From contig JAMYHX010000410.1 in the NCBI GenBank assembly GCA_025529335.1, forward strand, positions 1-39,256: a stretch of DNA of 39,256 nt. Direction: 5' to 3'. Shown here piece after piece: positions 10,732 to 20,879 of the stretch. The notes beneath the pieces were generated by a model. That model saw only the letters and a program-made list of their open reading frames with translations. It was not told the DNA's origin and did no database searches. Each line of letters starts with the position of its first letter. The stretch's first letter is position 1. Made by a program: the position numbers and the translations under genes. Source of the stretch: Rhizopus sp. PT2906 (Eukaryota; Mucoromycota; Mucoromycetes; Mucorales; Rhizopodaceae).

Positions 10732-12417
10732 TTAGCAGAGAAATGACTTATAAACCAGGTTGTCCGTTTCTTCTTGATATTGGTATCCAATTCTGTGCAA
10801 GTATTCATCAAATATAGCATAGTCTTCTGGAGGCACTTGTACACCCAAGAATATCTTGCCCATATCTACACAAAAAGTTAAAACAAAAACACGTAAACAA
10901 AGGGGAAACGTACCATCGCCGTGGTTACGGTAGTGAAACAGGGACACGTTCCACCTTGTATCAATTTCGACCAAGAACTTCATTAGCGCGCCTGGTCGTT
11001 CAGGGAATATAAAACTAAACACACGTTCGTTCTCAGGTCGACGACCGCCCACCATATACCTTGCGTGTGCTTTGGCTAACTCATTATCACTAACATCGAA
11101 ACCGCGCATGCCTTCTTTACGCCAGTCCTCGAGCACCTGTTTGATTTCTGATTCTAGGTCCTTTACTGTAAATGACACATAGATATGAGCCTTTTCAGGA
11201 TCATTGTATCTGTACGAGAATTCAGTGATGGCACGAGGATAGACAGCATTGATCATCTTTTTGAAACTGCCTGGTCGCTCAGGAATGATAACTGTGCAGA
11301 ACGCTTCTGTCTTTTCACCCAAGTGAGCACGTTCAGCAATAAACCTCAGACGATCAAAGTTGACATTGGCACCAGAAACGATAGCGACGTGTACGTCATG
11401 CTTTGTTTCAGGGTACATGTTGATATATTTCTTAGTAGCGGCCAGCGCTAGTGCACCTGTTGGTTCACAGACCGATCGAGTATCCTCAAAGACATCCTTG
11501 ATAGCAGCACAGATTTCATCATTGTTCACCAAGACGACTTCATCAATGAGGCTCTGAGCCAAACGGTAAGTCTCTTCGCCTACCATACGCACGGCTGCAC
11601 CATCCGCAAACAGACCCACTTCATCCAGCGCGACTCGTTTTTTCTCTTTCAGACTTTGGTCCATTGCGCATGCATCAACCGCTTCGACGCCGATGATTTT
11701 GATATGAGGCGCGATACGTTTCACATAGCTGCCGATACCTGCGATCAAGCCGCCTCCACCGACAGGGATAAAAATAGTCGAGATCTTGCTCACGTCGTGC
11801 TGTCGAAGGATTTCCATACCAATCGTACCCTGTCCTGCGATTACATAGGGGTCATCAAAGGGTGGAATATCCTTTAGGTTCTCCTCTTTGGTCAGTCTGG
11901 CACACTCCTTTTTCGCTTCATCAAAATCCAGACCATGCAGGATGACTTCTGCTCCCAGACGTTGGACGTTACGCCACTAGATATGTATAAGAAACGGAAG
12001 AAAATATGAGTCATGATGTTACCTTGATAGCCGGTGTAGGTAGTGGCATGACAATCTTGGCTTTGATACCCAACTTTTTCGCAGAAATGGCAACACCCTG
12101 AGCATGATTACCTAATATTTATATAAATTCGTCTGTTCTCTGATCCTGATCTATCCCCATTTTATACCAGCAGAACATGCAATGACACCATTTTTTTTCT
12201 CTTCTTCTGTTAAATGTGCCATACGATTATAAGCGCCACGGATCTTGAACGAAAAGACTGGATTAAGATCTTCTCTTTTCAAGTAAATTTTGGAGTTCAG
12301 CTTTGAATTCAAATTGACCGCTTCCTGCAGTGGAGTCTCTTGGATGATATCGTAAACACGAGCTGTCAAGATCATACGAAGATAATCCGGTTGATCAGGT
12401 GTTGAAACGGTGTCCAT
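10732..12417 (-). CDS. ILV1: threonine deaminase (threonine dehydratase, biosynthetic)
   Basis: Four exons: 12168-12417, 12023-12111, 10914-11976 and 10732-10865, giving 511 aa. It converts L-threonine to 2-oxobutyrate and ammonia, the first committed step of isoleucine synthesis, using PLP. The PLP lysine is K58 in PVFSFKIRGAYN. The catalytic domain includes NHAQGVA and the phosphate-binding loop PVGGGGLIAG. Two C-terminal ACT-like domains follow; they start with IIPERPGSFKKMINAV and FIFPERPGALMKFL and normally bind isoleucine/valine for feedback control. The last splice gives the conserved HYRNHGDDMGK. The start codon is the first ATG of the exon; the N terminus begins only about a dozen residues before the conserved DYLRMILTARVYD block, so no mitochondrial presequence is visible although the yeast enzyme is mitochondrial. 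Confidence 0.95.
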
Positions 12418-12557
12418 TTTTTCTTTGTTTTGTTTTGTTCAAAAAAAGAGAAAGAGAGAAAGAGAGAGAGACAGAATATTATGATTTGACAGCTTTTTTA
12501 TTATCAAAAAATTATGACTCAGTGAAATTTAATTGGATCCAGTATAGATGAGTCAAT

Positions 12558-13463
12558 TCATATATTTCTTGAGGATTTACGTTTCCATTCAATGACACTA
12601 CTACCACTTGTAGTTGTCATGCTATTTGTATGCTGATGGTGTTGGTAATCTACGCCAATTGTAATTTCAAATCTTCCTTTTTTTATGTAGGTATCTGAGT
12701 GCCGAGAAGGTATATTTGATTTTAATTCATGCATGATAGGTAACTCATTGTTGTTAGCATTACTAGTCGTATTATTATCATTATTATGCTTTTTTGGGTG
12801 TTTCCAGAATTCTGAATCCCAGATCTTTATGTTATTAGGGCTGATGTTACTAGTAGTACTATTACTAGTGCCACTAGTGCTAATCGTATCATTACTATGT
12901 GTTGTCATCGAACTACTGTTGCTATGGTTACTAGAACTATGACCTGCATGGATACTAGTACTGCTTAATACTGTAGTATAATGGCTATTACTAATCACAG
13001 AGCTCTTTTTACAAAATGTACACTTCTTCTTTCTATATTGTTCTTCCTCCTCTTCCTCTTCGGATAAAATTCGAATACCAGCAATCTCTGCAAATTCTTT
13101 TGCCGTTAAATCTTCAGAGTTTACGGTTATATTGGATGCTGATATACAAGATACATGTGAATAGTGACGAATATGTTTTGATTTTTTTGCACATGGAACC
13201 AGAATGGCTGATTGTGTTTGATCAGGATTTAATAGAATGGTTCTACTCGTCTGCTTTCGCTTCTGCTTTTGTTGGTTGTATCGGTTATGTTCAAATGATG
13301 CATCGTTGTTAAATTTTTTCGGCTTTTTAATCGTAAAAAATGAGCCATGGATGATTTTATTAAATATTACATTTATAGAGCTGCTGCTTCCTTTGTTTGA
13401 CCTGTTTCTTTTTAGTGAAAGAAAACTGTTTACCATGCAATAAGGGAAAAAAAGAATGCACAA
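12558..13463 (-). CDS. unknown Ser/Asn/Thr-rich protein
   Basis: A 301-aa single-exon frame, lying 140 bp upstream of threonine deaminase on the same strand. I do not recognise the family. The N terminus is basic. A short ordered-looking block LTAKEFAEIAGIRIL is followed by an acidic run (E7) and a Cys pair (KKKCTFCKK). A long low-complexity Ser/Thr/Asn/His segment follows (~170-240). The C terminus carries GRFEITIG and VIEWKRK, which look like short linear conserved motifs. The first ATG gives MCILFFPYC; the next Met (MVNSFLSLKRNR) is a plausible alternative start. Length, codon-like bias and ordered motifs at both ends support a real gene, but the disordered middle could inflate the open frame. 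No signal peptide or clear membrane segment is seen. Confidence 0.6.
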   Translation of the reverse strand: MCILFFPYCMVNSFLSLKRNRSNKGSSSSINVIFNKIIHGSFFTIKKPKKFNNDASFEHNRYNQQKQKRKQTSRTILLNPDQTQSAILVPCAKKSKHIRHYSHVSCISASNITVNSEDLTAKEFAEIAGIRILSEEEEEEEQYRKKKCTFCKKSSVISNSHYTTVLSSTSIHAGHSSSNHSNSSSMTTHSNDTISTSGTSNSTTSNISPNNIKIWDSEFWKHPKKHNNDNNTTSNANNNELPIMHELKSNIPSRHSDTYIKKGRFEITIGVDYQHHQHTNSMTTTSGSSVIEWKRKSSRNI

Positions 13464-15455
13464 ACTAATAAAAAGGGGAATATATAAAAATAAGGCGAAA
13501 AAGGAGAAAAGGGTTTAAGGGTAAATATATCTATGAGAAATAAAAAGAAAAGATCTAGAAAGAAGGATATATAATATGTACTTTTTTCATTTGGAATATG
13601 CAGAAGTATTATTTATTGACACATAAAACGTGTTGATGAGAATAATAAAAGGGGGAAAGAGAAGAAAGAAAGAAAACTAGGTTTGCATAAACTTCGGTTT
13701 GTTTTGCCTCTTTCTTTATGCACCGAAAAGGGAATTGGCATTGACAGTGTATTGAAAACGGAAATACTTGGCATTCTTAAAGATAAGTGATATATTTCAT
13801 TCTAAAAAGATGTAATGAATAAAATACCTTGTTTTGAGGAGCAATTAAAAAAAAAGAGGAGAAGAAGATAGCCTAAAGAAAAAGTACCCTGAATCCCAAG
13901 GGCTAAGTGATCATAGTGTTCTATCACAAACTCATTGACAGTTAGCTATTAGTCTATCCTATATAGCTTATAAAAGAAATGTCGAATTATAATCATACTT
14001 TATTAGGATACATCCGCAACTACATCACATATTAAACAATCAATACATCACCTCGATGTGGCTTTTAAGTGTATATTTACTGATATTCTAAATTGCAAAA
14101 GTGATGGCCTACACTTTTTTCGTCTCCTCTTTTGCTCTTTCTAACCTTTCATTGTTTATTTTTACAATGTCAAAGAATATGCCTATGAATTCTAGGTTTC
14201 TTTATCTTTTGTATCCAGGTAAAAAAAAACTTGACTCAGTCGTACCACCGATAAACAAGGTTATAGAAAATGCTTGGGTCATAAGAATGCATAAATTCAT
14301 ATATCTGCAGAACATGTTATTTCAGCCATCAGTCAAAACGCGCTTTGATGTCAACAACAGCTTCACCCTGGATGGTCGAGAATGAATGGCAAAAATATAC
14401 TTGATTCTAGATTAAAGCCCTGTCTCGTTGTCAATAACTGTTTTTTTCTCCTTATAGTATAATCAAAATTCCATTTATGTGTTCCTTTGTGCTGATGAGT
14501 ACTCTAAAAAAATAAAGTAGAAGCCTTCGACGACATATTCATACATAGCCTGGGTTAATACCGTGCCCTGTTATGAATTGATCCATGCATGTACATAAAT
14601 CAAGTATTTGATTCTGGGTCTCCATGTAGTGATTTTAAGAATCTGTGGTCACTCAATTCATGAAAAAACGAGCACCATTTAGTAGCCTTTACCATGTTAC
14701 ATGTATGACTACCTCCACATTACCTGATTTCATTTTAGTTCTAAACTGCATATCCTCACCCGCTTTTTTGTCTTTCTGGGATACGCAGAGATGACCATCT
14801 TATGTTCAAGTTCATATGATCTTTCAAGTCGGCTTTTCCAATAGTAGCATAGAGGCTTAACACTTCTAAGAAATGTTCTATTCTACTCTTCTTTCTTTAA
14901 AAGTAGTTTGCATCTGTTGTTGTCTGTTTCAAAAAATGCATTAATGAAGCCAAATTCCTCTTTAAACACAGTACTGGTGTTTTCTTCTTTACTCATCAGC
15001 GTAAACAGTTGATTTATCCTTTATATGTACATCCCTTGTTCAGGGCCATATGTTGAAAGTATACACACCAACAAAATGTTGAAAAACGTAATGAAGGCTG
15101 AAATTTGGAGTAGTGTTTATTGAACAAATATAAAATATTTCTTGTCTCCCCTCTTCTGATGTTATTTCTACCTTACATTTTGTCCTTTAGTCCCAGCCAT
15201 ATACCTTCATAAGAAAGAGTTACATGACTAAATGTGTAACAGATAAATCTCTTGTATTTTAACAGGCCCTTTGCAACGCTTAAACAAGTGTTTAGCTTAC
15301 GTTAATCCCATCTTCCATTTTTACTTGAAGATCCTCATGTCATTTCTGATATTTATTTATTGATGTGTCGTGTCCAGCTTTAGTATTTGAAATGGTCAGA
15401 TAAGTTGATGACTTGCCAAGTAAACTACTATTAAGGGGAGTTGAAAAATCGTTAA
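13464..15455. other. intergenic, no supported gene
   Basis: About 2 kb of AT-rich DNA. A 94-codon frame at 14101-14385 has no recognisable motif and unremarkable composition, so it is not annotated. The left end presumably carries the promoter of the unknown gene at 12558-13463; nothing else is resolved. Confidence 0.5.
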
Positions 15456-16192
15456 ATAGAAGAAGACACGAGAACAGCTCTTAGAGTCGAACAAAGTATC
15501 TTTTCAAGTACTGACAATGGTCTTGTTACGATGATAGAGATCGTTGGTTTCAACATGGAGAGGTTCAAGCTTCATCTTAGGCTTTACGGATGCTTCTAAT
15601 GAATGTAACATTGGTTATAATATACTAAGCTGTGGCTTTACTGGTACTATCAATCTATTACAAAAGTTCAACTAACCGAACAAGGTTTTGAAGCATCATC
15701 ATTCATGCAGCTACCAAAGGTACACAAAGTTCATGCGTCCGAAATTGACTACAAGAGCGATGACGGCGCACTTTGAAAGAAACCTGAACGTATAAAAAAT
15801 ATGGCCTTAAGAGGACGGCAAGTTCAATAAATTGAAGCTAGCTTAAGCCAAGATGTCATGTCTCGTGCTAAAGACGATGACGAACTAAATGCTATATATG
15901 CATAGCAGTTACCTGCAGCGCTGAAACATACTGCGAGAGTTTTACTACTCCTCACAATAAATCAATCAAAAAAAGGAGATACGATCTACAGGAACGTAGA
16001 TACATCGACAACCATTGCTTGGATGAGCGTCAATATTTGGCATCATTTAAAAAATGAAGACCTATGATGCTTTTGGGGCCACCATAGCTTAGGTATAGAT
16101 TGGTAAATTAAAGAATATATATATGCACTATGATGGTTATTGGAAGCCTATTAAGCATATAGTCTGTACGTCTCCGTTTGTATAGCACGACA
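15456..16192 (+). pseudogene. decayed protein-coding gene of unknown family
   Basis: One plus-strand frame (codons beginning at positions divisible by 3) stays protein-like for about 600 bp but is broken. A first block 15456-15596 includes FSSTDNGLVTMIEIVGFN. A stop-rich interval at about 15597-15660 contains a TACTAAG branch-point-like sequence and may be a former intron. A second block 15663-16064 includes SSFMQLPKVHKVHASEIDYK, RVLLLLTINQSKKGDTIYRN and IAWMSVNIWHHLKNED. In-frame stops lie at 15774, 15828, 15903 and 16065. Beyond ~16064 the coding signal continues in shifted frames (MMLLGPP at 16064, then HYDGYWKPIKHIVCTSPFV from 16126 to a TAG at 16183-16185), implying at least two frameshifts. 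I do not recognise the family; it may derive from an expanded lineage-specific gene family or mobile element. The call rests on composition and frame continuity only. Confidence 0.55.
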
Positions 16193-16729
16193 TGTATATA
16201 TTGTTTCAAGTGACTGCCACATCCAATATAGACTGCGCATAAGGATGGTGTAAACCAATTGAAAACGATCAATGGCGACAATCCCTGCTGTGCCTCTGTT
16301 AAGGCTAAAATAGCAGTAAAAGGAAAGAGATATTGCCCGTCATAGATATGTCTTTCAATCCATCACTGATGGCTTAAAAAGCAATACCGCTTCTTTCTCT
16401 TAATAGAAGCGAAAGGTCGGTCTGTTATGGACGACAGTCATATTTGTTTAAAGGTAAACTTTCAAGTATAGAAACACAATGCTGCGCATTAATTATCTCC
16501 ATTTCCATAATGAGCATTTTACTTGGACTATTTTTCTTTATCTGTCCCCCTTTTAGGACCGACACTCAATTTACCTTATTAGTATTGTAGTGTATTAGTA
16601 ATTAAAGGTATGCCAAGCCGCGATCGACCAAAATTATGATGAGGAAATAGGATAACAAGTGTTACTCCAAAAGGCTTACGTAAGTACTATTATTAATTGC
16701 TGTCATTCATTTCTCTTATCGCTGATATC

Positions 16730-16767
<38 letters not shown>

Positions 16768-17409
16768 CATCTTACATAAAGTATCTTCAAGTGGTCGTTT
16801 TATGATAGTAATAACAAGACTATACACTCTTTTGAAACAGAAAACATCTCCTTGTTGTTCTACTATATTTTCAACTAGACATGATGAAGATCATATTGGA
16901 ATAAATAAACAAATATGCAAACTAGCTATCGTGAGAAAAGCCATAAGAGCTATTTTTTTCTAATGAAAAGCTACATGCTATATACATTGACCACATATTG
17001 ACGGAGAACGGCTTCTTCAACATCATTCCAAAGTATAAGGGATATGGAGTACCTAACTCAATCCACCTAAACTGCATTCATTTTATTACTGTTGGAGATA
17101 GATTTGACACATCTATTTGATAATCTATTAATGAATAAATGATTTCCGCAGTTATCATTGTATAATTTCTTCTTACTGGCGTTCTAGGCATAAGCAAAAT
17201 ATCCTCACACATGTGGATTGTATTGATTGCAGCGAATTTCTTGCACTTGCTAATCAAACTTTTTTTATAAAAGATATGGTGTTGCAATAATGGTAACAGT
17301 CAGAAAGTACAATGAGACTTTTTATGTTTCTTTTTATTTGGAAGAATAAAGATGAAGATATTTATAGTTATTAATATGTAGACACTGCTTATTGACCCAC
17401 TGATTTCAG
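16193..17409. other. intergenic region with a GA microsatellite
   Basis: Beyond the relic I see no convincing coding frame. Short open frames at 16697-16963 and 17078-17287 have no recognisable motif; the first starts just before the GA repeat, which makes part of it. The right end flanks the 3' end of the unknown minus-strand gene. Confidence 0.45.
16732..16765. repeat. (GA)17 microsatellite
   Basis: A perfect 34-base GA run in intergenic DNA. Confidence 0.95.
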
Positions 17410-18291
17410 CTAGTTTTTGGACATCAGGTCGTTTATGAATAGGTACATACTATCCACAGCTTCTTCGGTGGACACTGGGTAAATAATGATACTTGGTGAG
17501 TCTCATTCACGATTCAAAAATGACACAAGCACTTTCCGCAATTTCTTGTTTGACGAGTATTTCCAGTACAGCATTCAAATCATCGTTATCAATTATCTTC
17601 AAGTATTCTTCACCATTGAACATTTTTTCAATTGACTGGACACACAAAGAAATAGTCGCGTTTGCATCTTTGACTAATGAGGCAGTATGATTTTTGAAAT
17701 CAGTGAAACTAAACTTGCCTTCACCTGCAATCACTCCTCATGCTACTTTCCCTAAGACACTTGACACGACNNNNNNNNNNNNNNNNNNNNNNNNNNNNNN
17801 NNNNNNNNNNNNNNNNNNNNNNNNNNNNNNNNNNNNNNNNNNNNNNNNNNNNNNNNNNNNNNNNNNNNNNTTGAAATCAGTGAAACTAAACTTGCCTTCA
17901 CCTGCAATCACTCCTCATGCTACTTTCCCTAAGACACTTGACACGACCTTTGATTGAATCTTTGGACATATAAATCCTAGCACTATTGAAGACTTTGAAG
18001 CCTGTCGTTGTTGGGCCGGTTTCAGGAAGTATGCTGTTGTCATCAATTCTTATTGACAAAGTTGCCAAGAAATTGGAAATTTGAGTGCTGATTACAAGCT
18101 TCGTTGAGTTGTCGTTTTGTATTTTTACGATACTAAGACCATCATATTGAGAAAATACGTTTGGAATGGAGCTTGCAAGGTTGGGCGCCTCTTTTTTAGC
18201 AGGAGTACACTTCCAAACAGTTTACAAGTATTGACTGTGCTTGAGTTACCAGGATTGATCCAGCCAGCAATTACACAGATGCAGCTTTCAT
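17410..18291 (-). CDS. uncharacterised protein, gene interrupted by a false assembly gap
   Basis: Minus-strand gene inferred from frame and splice phase. Reading 5' to 3', an open segment at 17948-18209 contains APNLASSIPNVFSQYDGLSI and DDNSILPETGPTTTGFKVF. Its donor (GTCGTG) lies exactly at the edge of the right-hand 77-bp copy. Joined through the 46-nt intron at 17725-17770, the frame continues in 17527-17724 (KFSFTDFKNHTASLVKD, YLKIIDNDDLNAVLEILVKQ). A GTGTCA...CAG intron (17475-17526) then leads to a last exon 17410-17474 ending STEEAVDSMYLFINDLMSKN and TAG. The 198-nt middle exon fits the phases on both sides exactly. The 5' end is unresolved: an ATG at 18291 with a five-codon first exon and a weak GTGTAA donor is possible but not strong. 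No domain is recognised and no signal peptide is clear. The remaining intact frame argues for a functional or recently functional gene. Confidence 0.5.
17694..17770. repeat. left copy of 77-bp direct duplication flanking the gap
   Basis: Identical, base for base, to 17871-17947. It ends directly at the first N. Such exact repetition on both sides of a fixed-length gap is the usual signature of two overlapping contig ends left unmerged. Confidence 0.95.
17771..17870. other. assembly gap, exactly 100 N
   Basis: A run of 100 undetermined bases, a conventional placeholder size and not a measured distance. Confidence 1.
17871..17947. repeat. right copy of 77-bp direct duplication flanking the gap
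   Basis: Begins directly after the last N and is identical to 17694-17770. Removing this copy together with the N run joins an intron donor to its intron without changing phase. Confidence 0.95.
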
Positions 18292-20414
18292 ATAACGCTT
18301 CTTATCCTAGCTTATATTGAGAAGTCTAATATGATTGTCATCCAAAAGCACAAACGAATCTACAGATATCTGGCGGCAATATGGACTGTTTTGAATTACG
18401 AAGTCATGACTATGCGGTACTCCAGATACTACCTATGATGTTGTCCAACAAAACTTTCTAATGTGTAGCTTGACGCTACATATGTTTTTATAAAGCTATC
18501 AACTTGGTTTGTTTTTCTTTGCAAGGAGAAGAAAAAGAAAATTTTTATTTGCTTACTCTAATTTTGTGCTGTCAGCTTTATCAACAAAGACCACTTAGCT
18601 CGCGCGTAATTATAGTAAATGCATATCTTATTAAAGATATTCCATCGTCTTACATGTATAAGAGAAGAAGAAGCGCCCGTAACAATAGCCTATTTTCTGG
18701 TGCATGTAGTGTTGGCCTCTTGTAAAAGGCGCTGTGTTTGCAACAAACAGAAAGTCCAATGGGGCCATTTTATGTTGCTTGTACAATGCGAGTTCATGAA
18801 AGTTTACAAAGCAACCGCAACACACTTTTAAAAGGTTGACTACGATTACTTTGCAAATCAAAAACCGGTTTAAAGCAGCTCTTAGGAATTACAATACTTA
18901 CCATCTCGTCAGTAATTTGTCGTGGAAGCTTTAAAGCAGTGCAGAGAAATAGTGGAAAACAAAACTGGATATACTGAGTGGGGCATTTTTTCTGGCCAAA
19001 AAGGAAATAAATCTACGTATCCCTAGTAATTTCCTTTTTTAAAACACTCATTATGAATGTCGCTAGTACTGTATTCAGTCATTAAAGATGGTTCTATAGT
19101 TAAAAGAACAGCAATTCTAAAGATTTCCATTCATAGGTATTTCCGTTTCTTCAGGCATCAGTTGTGTTTATGGTACGAGTTTCAGAGGTTCCATCTGACA
19201 ATTTGTTTCTTCTAGGCCATCTGTTATCTTTATTATCTTTTAAGCTTTTCTCTGAATATCTGTATGTTATAACTACAGCTTATATGTTCTTTTATTTACA
19301 TCTGATGCGATGTATAATGACTTTTACAACCAAGGTATGCATTATGATAAATAAAGGGGGGAAATCTAGGCCTCTCAAAGCCTGGACCTATAAGCATCAC
19401 CTTTCCAATTTGAGAACGGATAGATAAATACTTTGAAAATAAAGCCTCATCTTCATGTGATGAGACGCGTGCCGATGGTCAAGGCCGTGATCTATTCTGG
19501 ACAAAATCAATAGTCTTTGAAAAGATATTATGATAGTAGAAAAAAAAAGGAGAGGAACATGATAACATAATATCACTGCATTATCATTTTGAATAATAAA
19601 AAAAAGGGTCTTTATATTATTAATACATGGTGTAGATAAGCCAAAGACACAGCCCTCTTTTCGAACCCTTATTCACCCAACAGACAGTACACCTGTCATC
19701 TGTGCTTTTGTATGATGCACAAATTGAATGAAGTGTAACAGGGACAAAATCAAAATCCGACAAAGAAAACAAAAAAAGGGGATCTAACTCTCCTTGGTAA
19801 AGAGGAGTCCTAAGCAAAGATCGACTACTATAATGAATTATTAATAAAGGGGATATTCATTATGGTCCCTTTTCTCTATTAATCACCTTTTTTATCTATT
19901 AAAAAACCAACCATGTTTAAAGGAGTCTTACTTTTAACTCCATTAGTAAATAGAAGATCGATCGTAATTAACCGATGGTCCAATAATATAACATCTTATC
20001 AGAAACATGGTAGCAATCATAGGCTGATAATTATTTAATGAAACCCTTTCATATAAAAAGCCACGAAAGAGAGAGAAGCGGAGAAGAAGGAGAGTAATAA
20101 TAATAATAATAATAATAATAACTGCAGATATGTCACTGTATCATAATAGCGTGTATGACGTTACAATATATTCATGATACCCATGACAGTGCTGTGTACC
20201 TGAAAGAGAGAGAGGGACTATATACAATATCAGCTTTTAATCACGCCACGCCCGGAAGAAAGGGATATATCATTTACCAATGAACTAAGAACGTAGGCAT
20301 GACGACAAATAGTTACACAAAATAGCAACGTGGTGTATAATTATTTTAAAACTCTGCTATTTTAAAAAAAGACAGAATTAGTCCCTTTTTCTTTCACTTC
20401 TTTCTTTTCTTAAC
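18292..20414. other. intergenic, no supported gene
   Basis: About 2.1 kb with only weak open frames on both strands. The 60-80-codon frames near 18504-18861, 19164-19427 and 19620-19817 overlap each other or lack motifs. A (TAA)9 repeat and a GA-rich stretch lie near the right end, ahead of the zinc-ribbon gene. The stretch 19440-19530 contains a short protein-like run in one frame that may be a relic, but it is too short to call. Confidence 0.45.
20095..20121. repeat. (TAA)9 microsatellite
   Basis: A perfect TAA trinucleotide run about 300 bp upstream of the zinc-ribbon gene. Confidence 0.95.
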
Positions 20415-20735
20415 ATGACTGGATTCATTTTAGTTTCAAACTCTGGCAAAAAGATATCATTAGAACAAGCTTATCACCCTTGTCCAAGATGTAAAAATCA
20501 AAGCTCGGTACAGCTTACAAGATCAGAAAAATCATTCATCTTTTTAAACAAGAGAATCACCGAAAATTCAAGAGTTAGATATGAATGTTCACAATGTAAA
20601 TGGAAAAATCAAATGTTGCCTTATGATGCAAGAGAATCAGCCGAATTGGATCGTTATCTATCTGAAAACTCAAATAGCAACGAGGATCTCTACAATGAAC
20701 TATCCTCAACTTCTACTCATGGTTATTCTCCTTAA
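20415..20735 (+). CDS. small zinc-ribbon protein (zinc-ribbon_15-like)
   Basis: Single exon, 106 aa. Two CX2C knuckles, CPRC at 23-26 and CSQC at 58-61, are separated by a 31-residue segment rich in beta-type residues. This is the layout of the small fungal zinc-ribbon proteins whose middle segment carries a 'SVQLTR...F.F' pattern (here SSVQLTRSEKSFIFL). The ribbon should bind one zinc ion. The C-terminal third is Ser/Asn/Glu-rich and likely disordered. Molecular role is unknown. The leader is pyrimidine-rich (CCCTTTTTCTTTCACTTC), which is common ahead of genes in this window. It converges on the GlnRS gene with 144 bp between stops. Confidence 0.75.
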   Translation: MTGFILVSNSGKKISLEQAYHPCPRCKNQSSVQLTRSEKSFIFLNKRITENSRVRYECSQCKWKNQMLPYDARESAELDRYLSENSNSNEDLYNELSSTSTHGYSP

Positions 20736-20879
20736 ACTGTATTTATTTTCCTTGCATAATTTCAACATTGTAAATAGTTCCCATCTCCTTAATTTACCTC
20801 CCCTCTTCTTTACTTTACTCTCCTTAGATAACATGATGGCATATAGATTGTGTTATTCATATAATAAAACTTCATTTTT

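Noticed and set aside
10732..13463. Reading the threonine deaminase and upstream unknown gene as one transcript
   Set aside because: The upstream frame has its own stop at 12558 and an AG-rich spacer before the deaminase ATG; the N-terminal deaminase block is complete.
14101..14385. 94-codon open frame in gene-poor DNA
   Set aside because: No motif, no splice partners, unremarkable composition; chance is likely at this AT content.
16697..16963. 88-codon frame through the GA repeat
   Set aside because: Part of it is just the translated dinucleotide repeat.
17694..17947. The 77-bp repeat as a true tandem duplication or transposon ends
   Set aside because: The copies abut the N run exactly and collapse restores gene structure, so an assembly artefact is the simpler reading.
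18504..18861. Overlapping 70-76-codon frames on both strands
   Set aside because: Neither strand shows motifs or splice consistency; possibly an old relic, but not supportable.
19440..19530. Short protein-like run in one frame
   Set aside because: About 25 codons without homology or continuation; too short for a pseudogene call.
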